From Demequina sp. NBRC 110053 (GTDB lineage Bacteria; Actinomycetota; Actinomycetes; Actinomycetales; Demequinaceae), in assembly GCF_002090095.1 (NCBI RefSeq), contig NZ_BBRJ01000002.1, positions 1,240,817-1,304,816 on the forward strand: a stretch of DNA of 64,000 nt, in the 5' to 3' direction. The position numbers and the translations under genes are program-made. The notes beneath the pieces were generated by a model. The model did no database searches and had not been told where the DNA came from. It saw only the letters and a program-made list of their open reading frames with translations. Each line of letters starts with the position of its first letter. Positions within the stretch are counted from its first letter, which is position 1. Of the stretch, positions 45,695 through 58,433 are shown piece after piece.

Positions 45695-46729
45695 CTACGC
45701 GCTGTCCCGCGTCGCGGGGGCCGATGCGCGTGCTGGGCTTTCCTCGGCGGGTGCGGTGTTCGGTGCCGAGGCGTGTGTCGCGGGCGACGGGGCGGGCCCG
45801 TACTGATGCTCCTTGAGGCGCTCGAGCATCTGCTCGGTGAGGATGCGGTTGGTCTTCATGAGGTCGGACAGCACGCCGAGCGCGACCGACAGACCGGCCC
45901 CTACGAGCATGATCGTGCCGAAGATCAGCGACTGGATGTGGTTGCCGTCGTTGCCCGTGGCGCGCAGCAGTGCGAACCGCACGAACGGCACCATGCCGAT
46001 CACGCCGAAGATGAGCGCGAGCGCCGAGAACACCATCCACGGCCGGTACATGATCGAGGCCCGCATGATGGCTTGGGCGGACTTGAGCATGTGCTCGAAC
46101 ATGTTGGTGAACAGCCGAGACTCGCGGGTCTTCGCATTGGTGACGACGGGGATCGACACGATCGCGAGGCGCTTGTCGCCCGCCTGGATGATGGTCTCCA
46201 TGGTGTAGCTGAACCGGGTGACGACGTTGAGCCGGTAGAGCGCGTAGCGGGAGTAGGCGCGAAAGCCCGAGGCCGCATCGGGCAGCCGGGTCCGCGCCGC
46301 CTTGTTCACGACCCAGGAGCCGAACCGCTGCATCGTCTTCTTGAAGGGGCTGAAGTGCTCGATGGTGTGGGTCTGCCGGTCGCCGATCGCGATGTCGGCC
46401 TCGCCGCGCACCAGCGGTGCGATGAGGTCCGGGATGCGCTCCTGCGGGTACTGATTGTCGCCGTCGGTGTTCACCACGATGTCCGCACCGTTCGCGAGCG
46501 CGTAGTCCACGCCGTCGCGGAAGGCCTGGGCGAGGCCCATGGTCCTGGAGTGGTGGATCACGTGGGCGCCGTGCTCGCGCGCGATGGAGGCTGTCGCGTC
46601 CGTCGACCCATCGTCGATCACGACGAGCCTGATCTCATCGATGCCGTCGATGCGCGTCGGGATGGACGCGAGCACGGTGGCAAGCGTGGCCTCCTCGTCG
46701 AGGCACGGGATCTGGACGAACAGCTTCAC
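45695..46729 (-). CDS. Family 2 glycosyltransferase with C-terminal membrane helices
   Basis: 344 residues from GTG 46729. GT-A domain about 1-225 with IPCLDEEATLATVL, VVIDDGSTD and NTDGDNQYP, like polyprenyl-phosphate sugar transferases (DPM1/GtrB type). Two membrane helices about 245-310. The Ala/Pro-rich tail (ESPARASAPATRDSA) partly derives from a 14-mer copy. Probably moves a sugar to a lipid carrier for wall or surface glycans. Confidence 0.88.
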   Translation of the reverse strand: MKLFVQIPCLDEEATLATVLASIPTRIDGIDEIRLVVIDDGSTDATASIAREHGAHVIHHSRTMGLAQAFRDGVDYALANGADIVVNTDGDNQYPQERIPDLIAPLVRGEADIAIGDRQTHTIEHFSPFKKTMQRFGSWVVNKAARTRLPDAASGFRAYSRYALYRLNVVTRFSYTMETIIQAGDKRLAIVSIPVVTNAKTRESRLFTNMFEHMLKSAQAIMRASIMYRPWMVFSALALIFGVIGMVPFVRFALLRATGNDGNHIQSLIFGTIMLVGAGLSVALGVLSDLMKTNRILTEQMLERLKEHQYGPAPSPATHASAPNTAPAEESPARASAPATRDSA

Positions 46730-46765
46730 GATGTCAGCGTAGCGACCGCCTCACCACCCCCGTAC

Positions 46766-46833
46766 GTGCGCTAGTTGGGCCCAACTCGCGCACGCAACGC
46801 GTGAGGTGAACGAGTTGGGCCCAACTCGCGCAT
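46766..46833. repeat. Paired GGGCCC palindromes, 40-base spacing, locus 3
   Basis: Cores AGTTGGGCCCAACT centred at 46779/46780 and 46819/46820, between the small membrane gene's 3' end and the glycosyltransferase start. Confidence 0.75.
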
Positions 46834-46870
46834 GAGCGGTGATGGCGGAGCGCCGATGCGCTTGCCGGGC

Positions 46871-47143
46871 TCAGGCCCGGCGTGCCAGATAGGCGCGCAG
46901 CTGGACCACGCCGATGCCGGCGATCACGGCGAAGAGCATCGCGCCCACGGCCGCGCCGGCGACCGCGGCGGGCCTGGGGGACAGCGCCGCGGTGAAGAGC
47001 CCGTCGAACCAGCTCGACCCGGCCCACCCGCCCAGTGCGCCGGCGACGATGCCCGTGATCGCGCCGCCGTTGACGAACGCGTGCGTCTTGGCCACGCCGT
47101 AGCCCAGGATCGCGCCGAGCACGACGCTGATCAGCTCCACCAT
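46871..47143 (-). CDS. GlsB/YeaQ/YmgE-like small membrane protein
   Basis: 90 residues from ATG 47143 (AGGAGGTGCG upstream). Three short hydrophobic, glycine-rich helices ([45 protein letters not shown]), the pattern of GlsB/YeaQ/YmgE transglycosylase-associated proteins, a stress-related family of unknown mechanism. Divergent from gcvP. Confidence 0.78.
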   Translation of the reverse strand: MVELISVVLGAILGYGVAKTHAFVNGGAITGIVAGALGGWAGSSWFDGLFTAALSPRPAAVAGAAVGAMLFAVIAGIGVVQLRAYLARRA

Positions 47144-47288
47144 GGACGCACCTCCTGCGCCACAGGATGGCACAACGACAGTGCCCGGCGGGGCAGCACG
47201 AGGCGGCGCGGTGTCCTGCCCCGGGATGACCACGGACTCGCGGGTGGCTCACCTATCGAGACCAGGGCGCATGCGCCACAATGGGCGG

Positions 47289-50138
<2,850 letters not shown>

Positions 50139-50282
50139 CCCGGCGCTGCCGGTCGCTCACGTGATGCGTTCCACACGCGAGGTCGCCCCACGGCACGCGT
50201 GCGTATGGCACGCTGTGGCGAGTCTGCACGGGCGAGCGTGCGCTGCGCCGCCGGGAGCAGACGCGCACGGAGGTGAGGGATC

Positions 50283-52130
50283 GTGACTGGAGTGGCGCCC
50301 GTGGTGGCCGCCGCCGCCCTCGTCGCCGTGGTGCTCGCGGGCGTCTGGATCTGGATGGCGCTCGCGCTCGGCGCGCTGCTGGACAAGCTTCACGCACGGC
50401 CCGGCCTCGCATGGGTGCCCGTCGCGCGCTGGGTCGAGGCGGCGCGTGCGGCGCGCATGCACCCTGCTCCGGTCGCCGTCGCCCGTTCCGTGGGCCTGCT
50501 CGGATTCGTCGCGCTCGCAGCCGGACTGCTCATCGCGCTCGCCTCCACCACGGCCGACGAGGCCGCGTCACGGCTGCTGCTCGTGGGAGGCGGAATCGCG
50601 TATGGGCTCGGCTCGCTGGTGGGCTGGATCCTGTGGATCTACGGCGCGGGCACCATCGAGATGCGCCTGCGCGCGCCCGCGGCGCTGTCGTGGCTCGCGG
50701 CCATCAGCCCCGTCATCTGGGCCTCCGTCATGGGCTGGGGTCGGTACGGCCGTCCCGGCCCCGCCGTGGGAGTGGCCGATGCGCGGGTCGTCGACGAGCG
50801 CTCGGCGCCGCCTCCTGCCGCCGACGGCGTGAGCGATCCACAGGAGCCCGACCCGGTCACCGCACCTATGCAAGGGTTGTGGGCACAGGTTGACTGGCCC
50901 GACGCTGCCCGAGCCGACGACGCCAACACAGCCGGAGGAGGAGCAGTCATGGACATCGATCCTGGCTCCGCCGCGGACAGCGCGCGCGGCGGCGACCCTC
51001 ATTCGCGCGAGTCTGAGGCATGGCGCGAGGCGCAGGCCGCGATCGACGCGTCCACGCGCTCGGAGCGTGAGGCCGAGGCGGCGAGCCATGCGGAGCACGA
51101 GCCCTACACCGGTCCCGTCTCGCCGTACGCGAACGCGGCGCCCACGCCCCCCGAGGCCGCGCCGGCACCCGACCTGGGCGGCGAGCCGTCGCCGTTCGAC
51201 ACCCCCATCCCGGCCACGGCTGAGCTGCAGGAGATCCCGTGGATGGCGCCAGCACCCCGCCCGCCGTCCGCGCACACGCCCGCAGACCCCGCACCCGCCC
51301 ACCACGCGCCTTCGCACGAGCCGTCAGCGGCCGACCCGGCTGCGCCGCGACCCAAGCCCAACCCGTGGGACTTCGTGCACGAGGACCCTCCCCCCGCGAC
51401 CCCAGCCTCCCCCGTTGGCGCATCAGCACCCGCCGAGACTCCCGCGCCCCTGCCGCGGCGGCAGCCCCCGACCCCGCCGGAACCAGCCAGCGCATCGGCC
51501 GTCCCCGGCGACGTCGCGATCCCCGGCCAGCACTCCGCGGATGCGACTCCCCGCCCGGCTCCCGATACCGATCCGCCGCCTCACCTGCCGCCGTCCAGTG
51601 ACCGTGTCAGCGTCAGTGCACGTGCCAGCGCATCGGCCCCCGAGACGGCCAGCCCTGCCGCAGCCGCACCGCCGTCACCGTGGGCCCCCGTCGAGCGGAA
51701 GGCTCCCAGCGAGCCCACGGCACCCATGACCGCGCCCACTCCGCGCGACACCGGCGATGCGGAGGACGCGGACGACCACACCGTGATGGTCCAGCGGGGG
51801 AGGCCCACGTGGATGCTCGAGACCGCGGACGGCGTGCGGTACGCACTGCGCGACGAGCGCATCACCATCGGCCGCGCCGCCTCGCGGATCACCGCGGGAG
51901 TCACCGGCATCCAGGACCAGACACGCACGATGTCAAAGGTGCATGCCGAGCTCACCCTGGTCGACGGGCGCTGGCATGCGCGCGACCTCGGCTCCACCAA
52001 CGGCACCTATGTGCGCGTGGACGGCACCGAGCGCCAGGTGCCGCAGGAGTCGGCGAGCGCCGTCGACGGCGACCTGCTGCTCGGCGACCTGGTCGCGCGC
52101 ATCGTGCTGGCCGAGGAGGTCGCGCGCTGA
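50283..52130 (+). CDS. Membrane FHA-domain protein with proline-rich linker
   Basis: 615 residues from GTG 50283 (GGAGGTGAGG upstream). About four N-terminal helices (residues 5-150), a very long Pro/Ala-rich disordered linker (about 165-490) and a C-terminal FHA domain (ITIGRAASRI, KVHAELTLVDG, LGSTNGTYVRV). The N-terminal block resembles DUF5684-like small membrane regions, weakly. Overlaps the following PP2C gene by one base. A phosphothreonine-reading partner of a kinase, most likely PknA/PknB. Confidence 0.85.
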   Translation: MTGVAPVVAAAALVAVVLAGVWIWMALALGALLDKLHARPGLAWVPVARWVEAARAARMHPAPVAVARSVGLLGFVALAAGLLIALASTTADEAASRLLLVGGGIAYGLGSLVGWILWIYGAGTIEMRLRAPAALSWLAAISPVIWASVMGWGRYGRPGPAVGVADARVVDERSAPPPAADGVSDPQEPDPVTAPMQGLWAQVDWPDAARADDANTAGGGAVMDIDPGSAADSARGGDPHSRESEAWREAQAAIDASTRSEREAEAASHAEHEPYTGPVSPYANAAPTPPEAAPAPDLGGEPSPFDTPIPATAELQEIPWMAPAPRPPSAHTPADPAPAHHAPSHEPSAADPAAPRPKPNPWDFVHEDPPPATPASPVGASAPAETPAPLPRRQPPTPPEPASASAVPGDVAIPGQHSADATPRPAPDTDPPPHLPPSSDRVSVSARASASAPETASPAAAAPPSPWAPVERKAPSEPTAPMTAPTPRDTGDAEDADDHTVMVQRGRPTWMLETADGVRYALRDERITIGRAASRITAGVTGIQDQTRTMSKVHAELTLVDGRWHARDLGSTNGTYVRVDGTERQVPQESASAVDGDLLLGDLVARIVLAEEVAR

Positions 52131-52933
52131 TGGCCCGCTGGAGTGCCGGGGGCGGGTTCACGGCCATCGGACCTCGGGCGCAGAACCAGGACGCATTCCT
52201 CAGCGAGGGCGGCGTCCACGTGGTCGCCGATGGCATGGGCGGCCACGCCGGCGGCGCGGAGGCGGCCGCCGCGGTGGTCGACGCATTCCGCCCTCTCGTG
52301 GACGCCGACCCGATCACGCCAGCGGAGGTCTCCGACGCCGTCGCCCGCGCGCGCGAGCTGGTCGAGGAGGTGGCGCGCTCCACCGGCGGCTATTCCGGGT
52401 CCACCCTCACCGGAGCCATCGCCATCGAGTACGACGGCGAGCCGTGGTGGCTCGTCATCAACGTCGGCGACTCCCGCGCGTACGCGATCGACGGGACCCA
52501 CGCCCACCAGATCACCGTCGACCACTCCCACGTGCAGGAGCTTGTCGACGCGGGGCGCATCACCCCCGAGCAGGCGCTGTGGCACCCCGACCGCAACCTC
52601 GTGACCCGTGCGATCGGCGACGGGCGTCCGGGCTTCGACGGCTGGCTGATCCGCGCGCGCCCCGGCCTGCGCCTGGTGCTCGCAAGCGACGGGCTCATGA
52701 AGTCGGTGCCGGACGCGAGCATCGGCGAGATCGCGGCGAACGCCGGGCGGCCGCTCGAGGCCGCGCAGATGCTCGTGGACCACGCGATCGCCGAGGGCAC
52801 CAACGACAACGTGACCGTCGTGATCGCGGACACCCTCGATGCGCGGACGGACCCCGACGCGAGCGGCGAGCCGTGGATCGTGTGGGGCGATTTCCTGGAG
52901 GACGTGGACACGACGGTGGAGCGGTCGGCGTAG
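52130..52933 (+). CDS. PP2C-type Ser/Thr phosphatase, soluble
   Basis: 267 residues from ATG 52130 (GAGGAGGT nine bases upstream). PP2C motifs AQNQDAF, VADGMGGHAGG, VINVGDSRAYA, LASDGLMKS and GTNDNVTVV are intact. No membrane helix, unlike the PstP at 24790. Forms a second FHA/phosphatase module, separate from the pknAB cluster. Confidence 0.93.
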   Translation: MARWSAGGGFTAIGPRAQNQDAFLSEGGVHVVADGMGGHAGGAEAAAAVVDAFRPLVDADPITPAEVSDAVARARELVEEVARSTGGYSGSTLTGAIAIEYDGEPWWLVINVGDSRAYAIDGTHAHQITVDHSHVQELVDAGRITPEQALWHPDRNLVTRAIGDGRPGFDGWLIRARPGLRLVLASDGLMKSVPDASIGEIAANAGRPLEAAQMLVDHAIAEGTNDNVTVVIADTLDARTDPDASGEPWIVWGDFLEDVDTTVERSA

Positions 52934-52990
52934 CGCTCCGCCCACGTCGCCTGACTCCTCGTGAGACGTGACTCGCGTACCGTTGCTGTC

Positions 52991-54124
52991 GTGAGCACTC
53001 TGCACTCGCCGTTGCATGACCAGCACGTCGCCCTGGGCGCGTCCCTCGTCGACTTCGCCGGCTGGGAGATGCCGCTGCGCTACGGCGGCGACGTCGCCGA
53101 GCACCATGCGGTGCGCCGGGCTGCGGGACTGTTCGACCTGTCGCACATGGGCGAGCTGATGGTGCGCGGAGCCGACGCGGCGGCGGCTCTCGACTATGCG
53201 CTCGTGGGTCATATGAGCCGGATGGCGCTGGGCCGCGCGAAGTACACGATGATGTGCGCCCCCGACGGCGGCGTGCTCGACGACCTGGTGGTCTACCGCC
53301 GGGACTGGGACCACTTCATGGTGGTCGCGAACGCCGCCAACCGGGTGCAGGTCGCCGCGGAGCTGCAGGCGCGATTCGACGCCGCTGCGCTCGACGCCAC
53401 GGTCGAGGACGAGACGCAGTCGATCGCGCTCATCGCGGTGCAGGGGCCGGCCTCGGCCGGCATCGTCGCGCGCATGTGCGGGGGCGGCGCCGGCGACGTC
53501 GACCCTATGAGGTACTACTCGGGCGTCAACCTGCTGCTCGAGGGCGGGATCCACGCCTACGCCGCCCGCACGGGATACACCGGCGAGGACGGCTTCGAGC
53601 TGTTCGTCGCGGCGGACACCGCGGGCGATGTGTGGAGGCTGGCGCTGCGCGAAGGTGCTGCCGCCGGGTTGGAGCCGTGCGGGCTCGCGGCACGCGACTC
53701 GCTGCGGCTCGAGGCGGGCATGCCGCTCTACGGGCACGAGCTGAGCCATGACACCACGCCGTTCGAGGCGGGGCTGGGCCGGGTGGTGTCCTTCGGGGTC
53801 TCCGGTGGGCCGGACCGCGGCGACTTCGTGGGCCGCGAGGCGCTCGCGCGGTTGAGCGAGGAGGGCGTCGCGAAGACGCTGGTCGGCCTGGTGGGCGACG
53901 GCCGCCGCGCTGCGCGCACCGGTTACGCCGTCACGGACGGCGACGACAATCAGGTGGGGATCGTCACCTCTGGCCTGCCGTCTCCCACGCTCGGCCAGCT
54001 CATCGCCATGGCGTACGTGCCGACTGCGCTCGCGGAACCCGGCACCGTCGTGGGCGTCGACGTGCGCGGCAGGCGCGAGGAGATGCGTGTGGTCGCGCTA
54101 CCGTTCTACCAGCGGGACGCGTGA
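52991..54124 (+). CDS. gcvT: Aminomethyltransferase (glycine cleavage T protein)
   Basis: 377 residues from GTG 52991. GcvT folate-binding fold with [25 protein letters not shown] and the [18 protein letters not shown] segment. Moves the methylene group from GcvH to tetrahydrofolate. TACCGT (52978-52983) seven bases before the GTG suggests a leaderless start. 53 bases precede gcvH. Confidence 0.95.
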   Translation: MSTLHSPLHDQHVALGASLVDFAGWEMPLRYGGDVAEHHAVRRAAGLFDLSHMGELMVRGADAAAALDYALVGHMSRMALGRAKYTMMCAPDGGVLDDLVVYRRDWDHFMVVANAANRVQVAAELQARFDAAALDATVEDETQSIALIAVQGPASAGIVARMCGGGAGDVDPMRYYSGVNLLLEGGIHAYAARTGYTGEDGFELFVAADTAGDVWRLALREGAAAGLEPCGLAARDSLRLEAGMPLYGHELSHDTTPFEAGLGRVVSFGVSGGPDRGDFVGREALARLSEEGVAKTLVGLVGDGRRAARTGYAVTDGDDNQVGIVTSGLPSPTLGQLIAMAYVPTALAEPGTVVGVDVRGRREEMRVVALPFYQRDA

Positions 54125-54177
54125 CCCGGGACTTCCGAGTCCAGGGTCCGAACCGACCGAGCGAGAGGCAGGCAGCG

Positions 54178-54561
54178 ATGGCGAGCATCCCCGAGGATCT
54201 CAAGTACTCGAAGGAGCACGAGTGGGTGTCCGGCGACGTGGCGGCCGGCTCAGTCGTCACCGTGGGAATCACCGCGCACGCCGCGGAGGCGCTGGGCGAC
54301 GTGGTGTTCGTCGAGGCACCCGCAGTGGGCAGCGAGGTCACGGCGGGCGCGGTGTGCGGCGAGCTGGAGTCGACCAAGGCGGTCTCCGAGCTGTACTCGC
54401 CGGTGACCGGCACCGTCACCGAGGTCAACGCCGGTCTCGAGAACGCGCCTGAGCAGATCAACGCTGAGCCCTACGGCGACGGATGGATCTTCAAGGTCGA
54501 GCTCAGCGCGGGCGCCGAGGATCTGCTCGACGCCGCGGGCTACGCGGACGTCTCGGAGTAG
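54178..54561 (+). CDS. gcvH: Glycine cleavage H protein
   Basis: 127 residues from ATG 54178. Lipoyl lysine in ELESTKAVSELYSPVTG (about residue 64) and KEHEWVSG at the start. Lipoylated carrier between P, T and L proteins. No gcvL (lpd) is in this window. Confidence 0.96.
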   Translation: MASIPEDLKYSKEHEWVSGDVAAGSVVTVGITAHAAEALGDVVFVEAPAVGSEVTAGAVCGELESTKAVSELYSPVTGTVTEVNAGLENAPEQINAEPYGDGWIFKVELSAGAEDLLDAAGYADVSE

Positions 54562-54562
54562 G

Positions 54563-54576
54563 GCCGATGCGCGGGC
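54563..54576 (+). repeat. Dispersed 14-mer repeat
   Basis: Exact copy starting two bases after the gcvH stop. Confidence 0.75.
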
Positions 54577-54634
54577 GGCCAGGCGAGCATCGCGGCACCT
54601 CTCGCGACGGTCGTCCTGGCTGGGAGGCCCGCTG

Positions 54635-55153
54635 ATGGGCGGCCACGCGTCCACGCGACTGGTGGTGGCGGCGGCCATCACGGATGATCTGCTGGTCCCC
54701 CGCACTCTGCTGGCGGCGCGCAGGTCGGCGCCGTCGGCGCTCGCCGGCTTGTGGGAGTTCCCAGGCGGCAAGGTCGAGCGTGGCGAGAGCGCCGACCATG
54801 CTCTGCGTCGCGAGCTGCGGGAGGAGCTGGGCGTGGAGGTCGAGATCGGGGACGAGGTCCTCGGCCCCGACGACGGTCGCGGCGTGGAGGACCAGTGCGG
54901 TGACCATCCTGTGTGGATGCTGCGCCCAGGGGATGCGGATGTCGAACGGCTCGTGATGCGGGTGTGGTGGGCGCGGCTGCTGCCGGGCGCGGACGGCGCA
55001 CGCGTGGAGCCTCGACCGCTCGAGGACCACGACGCCCTGCGCTGGCTCGAGCCGGGCGGGTGGCGCGACGTCGCCTGGCTGCCGGCGGACAAGCGCATCG
55101 TCGAGGCGTTGCTCGAGGACGCCAAGGACCGCCACCGCCGCGCGTACTGCTAG
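54635..55153 (+). CDS. Nudix (MutT-type) hydrolase
   Basis: 172 residues from ATG 54635 (GGGAGG upstream). Nudix box GGKVERGESADHALRRELREELG (residues about 46-68) intact, after LWEFPGG. Likely sanitises oxidised nucleotides (8-oxo-dGTP type) or another nucleoside diphosphate. The stop TAG shares the palindrome CTAG with the convergent DUF222 gene. Confidence 0.9.
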   Translation: MGGHASTRLVVAAAITDDLLVPRTLLAARRSAPSALAGLWEFPGGKVERGESADHALRRELREELGVEVEIGDEVLGPDDGRGVEDQCGDHPVWMLRPGDADVERLVMRVWWARLLPGADGARVEPRPLEDHDALRWLEPGGWRDVAWLPADKRIVEALLEDAKDRHRRAYC

Positions 55154-56790
55154 GCCGGTACCGCAGCCCGGGCCCGGGTGGTCGACCGCCCGTCCGCACA
55201 GGAGGCGTCAGTGCGGCGGCGCCGAGCGCGTGGCGCACGCCCAGCGCTGCGAGCCGGTCGAGCGATGCCGAAGAGCGTCGCACGGGCGCGGTCGGCCTCG
55301 AGGGTCGTAGGCGACTCCGTCGCCGTGGCCATCGGGTCCTCCGCAGATGCGAGTGCGGCGGACTCGCTCGATGCGTCCCGCGACCCGCCGGGCATGTCCT
55401 CCCCGCGCGGCCCGGCCGGGCTGGCGGCGGGCAGAGTTCTCCCCAGGTCATCTGGATTGGTTTCGATCTCGTCGAGCTGAGCCTTGCCGCCAACCCTGGG
55501 CGTACGGCTCGGGTCCATCGACGCGGGCGGCGTGAACCACACCTCGTTCCCGATCACCTCCACGGCCCAGCCGTCGTTGTGGATCCGGTGATGGCACGCC
55601 GTGCACAGGAGCACGCCGTTGGCGAGATCGGACGCGCCGCCCTTGGACCACCACTCGATGTGGTGGGCTTCGCAGTAGCTGGGCGGGGCATGGCACCAGG
55701 AGCAGCCGCCGTCGCGCTCCGCGAGGGCGAGCCGCTGTGCCGCCGTGAAGAGCCTGTGCGTGCGCCCGACGCCGAGCGGAAGGCTCGCGCCGCCCATGAC
55801 GACCGGGATGACGCCTGCGTCGACCGCCATGGCGCGCAGCGTCTGGACCGCGATGCGACCGGCGAGCTGGTCGCACTCGGCGACGCCAACGCCGGCCTCC
55901 AAGTCCTTGACGTCGGCTCGCAGGACCACCGTCGTCTTGACGCCGGAGGTGGGAGCGGAGCAGTCGAGGCCATGCTGGGCGAGCATCACCAGAGCGTCGA
56001 GGCGCATCTGTCCTGCGTCACGGTCGTCGCCCCCGGGCTCGTCCCGCTTGCGTTGCAGCGCGTCGCGCACCTGCGCGTCGACCCAGGCACGGATGGGTGC
56101 CGCGCTGATGGGATCGAGTCGCCCGTGCATGATGACCATCCCGCTGGGGTCGTCGGAGAAGCTGAGGAACCGATCGCGTCGCAGCCGACGGTCGCGCGCC
56201 GCGAGGTCGCGAGGGGATCGGAAGGCGACCTGCCGCTGACAGGCGCGTCGCAGGTCCCTCAGCGAGAGCTTCTGAGCCTTGGCCACGAGTTGGCGCTCGA
56301 GTGCGTCCAGGTCGCCCGCCTCCGGTGTCGAGGGGTCGAGCGTGTCGAGGCACTCGGTGACCGTGCGTGCCGCCTCGATCCCGATGAGGCCCTCGCGCAG
56401 CGCAGCCGCGATGTGGGGATGTGGCACGACGTCCTCGGCGTGGAGGGCAGGCCTGCCCTGCTCGGCGTCCTCCGCCCGTCGAAGGGTCTCGCCGATCCTG
56501 ATGAGGCGTCCGGCCTCGCCCGGTCCGACGCCCAGGTCCTCCGCGACCATCGACTCCGGGCGCCGGTGCCCCTCTCGACGGGCGAGGCCGTCCACGCCGA
56601 GGTTGGGATCCGAGCGCCGCGCGGCCTCGCCGGCGACGCAGGCGACGAGGGCGTCGAACGACCGCTTCGCCTGACCGACCGCCGTCCGCAGCGCGACGAA
56701 GTCCTCGGGCGACAGCTCTGCGACGTCTCTCCCATCGAACGCGCGCACCACCGCGGCATCGCGATCGAACGTGGCGGTCGAGAACGTCAT
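55150..56790 (-). CDS. DUF222/HNH endonuclease protein
   Basis: 546 residues from ATG 56790. DUF222 (13E12-type) N-terminus about 20-330 and a C-terminal HNH domain with CSWCHAPPSYCEAHHIEWW and LLCTACHHRIHN supplying two CxxC zinc pairs and the catalytic histidine. The family is abundant and variable in Actinobacteria; function unproven. The C-terminus is low-complexity and basic. Overlaps the Nudix gene tail by four bases. Confidence 0.9.
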   Translation of the reverse strand: MTFSTATFDRDAAVVRAFDGRDVAELSPEDFVALRTAVGQAKRSFDALVACVAGEAARRSDPNLGVDGLARREGHRRPESMVAEDLGVGPGEAGRLIRIGETLRRAEDAEQGRPALHAEDVVPHPHIAAALREGLIGIEAARTVTECLDTLDPSTPEAGDLDALERQLVAKAQKLSLRDLRRACQRQVAFRSPRDLAARDRRLRRDRFLSFSDDPSGMVIMHGRLDPISAAPIRAWVDAQVRDALQRKRDEPGGDDRDAGQMRLDALVMLAQHGLDCSAPTSGVKTTVVLRADVKDLEAGVGVAECDQLAGRIAVQTLRAMAVDAGVIPVVMGGASLPLGVGRTHRLFTAAQRLALAERDGGCSWCHAPPSYCEAHHIEWWSKGGASDLANGVLLCTACHHRIHNDGWAVEVIGNEVWFTPPASMDPSRTPRVGGKAQLDEIETNPDDLGRTLPAASPAGPRGEDMPGGSRDASSESAALASAEDPMATATESPTTLEADRARATLFGIARPARSAGRAPRARRRRTDASCADGRSTTRARAAVPA

Positions 56791-56847
56791 GGCCCTAGTC
56801 CATCATCGAGGTCTGACAACGCGGCGAGGTATGGCGAGGCGCCATCA

Positions 56848-57411
56848 TCACTGCGCCGCGACGCAGCCGACGATGTGGTCGTCGACGAGCCCGCAGGCCT
56901 GCATGAGGGCGTACATGGTCGTGGGACCCACGAACACGAAGCCCCGCGACTTCAGGTCCTTGGCGAGCGCGGTGGAGTCCTCCGTGGACGCCGGGACCGC
57001 CGTCCAGTCGGCGGGGCGCGCCGCGCGCGGCGGCTGGTGCGACCACACGACCTCGTCGAGTGAGCCACCGGACTGCTGCAGAGCGACGACGGCGCGCGCG
57101 TTGGTGATCGCCGCCGCGATCTTGAGGCGGTTGCGGACGATGCCCGCATCGCTCATCAGGCGCTCCACGTCGTCGTCGCCGAACTCCGCGACCGCGACCG
57201 GGTCGAACCCCGAGAACGCCACGCGGAAGGCCTCCCGCTTGCGCAGGATCGTGAGCCACGACAGCCCGGACTGGAAGCCTTCGAGCACCATGCGCTCGTA
57301 GAGGGCGGCGTCGCCATGCACCGGCAGACCCCACTCCTCGTCGTGATACCGCTCGTAGAGCGGGTCCCCGGTTCCGAAGCAGCGGAGGAGATCGTTGGTC
57401 TCGGTGATCAT
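56848..57411 (-). CDS. tag: DNA-3-methyladenine glycosylase I
   Basis: 187 residues from ATG 57411. Tag signature CFGTGDPLYERYHDEEWG at the start, with the catalytic glutamate, and ILRKREAFRVAFSGFD. Removes 3-methyladenine from DNA in base excision repair. Divergent from metF across 134 bases that include a 14-mer copy. Confidence 0.95.
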   Translation of the reverse strand: MITETNDLLRCFGTGDPLYERYHDEEWGLPVHGDAALYERMVLEGFQSGLSWLTILRKREAFRVAFSGFDPVAVAEFGDDDVERLMSDAGIVRNRLKIAAAITNARAVVALQQSGGSLDEVVWSHQPPRAARPADWTAVPASTEDSTALAKDLKSRGFVFVGPTTMYALMQACGLVDDHIVGCVAAQ

Positions 57412-57440
57412 GATGCCCAGTGTGGCGGCAGACGGACCCA

Positions 57441-57454
57441 GCCCGCGCATCGGC
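57441..57454 (-). repeat. Dispersed 14-mer repeat
   Basis: Exact reverse copy in the divergent tag/metF gap. Confidence 0.75.
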
Positions 57455-57545
57455 CCTTCGGAGGCTGAGGAAGGCCCATGGCGGTGCGGTGCTGGGGACG
57501 ACTGCCTCGCGCGCACGCGCGGCAAGACAGTAGGGTGGCCCCGCC

Positions 57546-58430
57546 ATGACCATCCGTGACCTCCTGCGCGACAACGCGCCCACGCTGAGCTACGAGCTGT
57601 TCCCGCCGCGCACGCCCGCGGCCGAGGAGACGGTCGAGGCCACCATGCGCACGCTCGCCGCGACGGATCCGGACTTCATCTCCATCACCTATGGCGCGTC
57701 CGGGACCACGCGGAGCACGTCCCGCGGGGTCGTGCAGCGCCTCGCGGAGTCGCACACCATCCCCCCGCTCGCGCACCTCACCTGCGTGGACCAGTCGCGT
57801 GCCGAGCTCACCGAGGTCATCGAGGGCTACCTGGGCGAGGGCGTGCGCGACTTCCTCGCGCTGCGCGGCGACCCCCCCAAGGGCCAGACGGACTGGCGTC
57901 CCCACCCTGACGGGCTGCTGTACGCGAGCGAGCTGGTCATCCTGCTGCGCGAGGTCGCCCACGCGCACGGCGTCGACGACCTGAGCATCGGCGTCACCGC
58001 CTTTCCTGCCCAGCACGCGATGGAGCAGTGGCGACAGCAGGGCCTGGACGTCCTCGCAGCCAAGCAGGATGCCGGCGCGGACTTCGCGATCACCCAGGTG
58101 TTCTATGAGGTCGACCATTACGTGTCGCTGGTGCAGGATGCCGCGGATCAGGGGATCGGGCTGCCGATCATCCCCGAGGTGATGCCGCTGGTCAGCGCCC
58201 GCCGCGCCTCCCGCGCCGCGCAGCTCACGGGCGTCGCCACGCCAGAGGCGCTGGTCGCCGACCTCGAGGCGGCCGAGAACGACGATGCCGCGCGAGCAGC
58301 CGGCGTCGCGCACGCGGCCAGGCTGTCGCGCGACCTGCTCGACGATGGCGCGCCCGGCATCCACGTCATCACCTTCAACCGCCACGAGGCGGCGATGGAG
58401 CTCGTGTCGCAGCTGCCGCTGCGCGGCTGA
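57546..58430 (+). CDS. metF: Methylenetetrahydrofolate reductase
   Basis: 294 residues from ATG 57546. MTHFR barrel with TLSYELFPPRTP (N-terminal Glu), ISITYGASGTTR, LALRGDPP and QVFYEVDHYV. Reduces 5,10-methylene-THF to 5-methyl-THF, the methyl donor for MetE encoded 0.7 kb on. TAGGGT (57531-57536) is a likely -10 giving a leader of about two bases. Three bases separate its stop from the convergent OsmC gene. Confidence 0.95.
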   Translation: MTIRDLLRDNAPTLSYELFPPRTPAAEETVEATMRTLAATDPDFISITYGASGTTRSTSRGVVQRLAESHTIPPLAHLTCVDQSRAELTEVIEGYLGEGVRDFLALRGDPPKGQTDWRPHPDGLLYASELVILLREVAHAHGVDDLSIGVTAFPAQHAMEQWRQQGLDVLAAKQDAGADFAITQVFYEVDHYVSLVQDAADQGIGLPIIPEVMPLVSARRASRAAQLTGVATPEALVADLEAAENDDAARAAGVAHAARLSRDLLDDGAPGIHVITFNRHEAAMELVSQLPLRG

Positions 58431-58433
58431 CGC

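Noticed and set aside
47144..47288. Glycine riboswitch upstream of gcvP
   Set aside because: Looked for tandem glycine-aptamer sequence here and before gcvT; none seen.
55150..55153. Four-base convergent stop overlap (CTAG) as a frameshift or assembly error
   Set aside because: Both proteins end naturally and have full domains; sharing the CTAG palindrome is a simple convergent overlap.
55150..56790. DUF222-HNH gene as a mobile intron or homing endonuclease
   Set aside because: No intron or intein boundaries and no interrupted host gene; the family is common as stand-alone genes in Actinobacteria.
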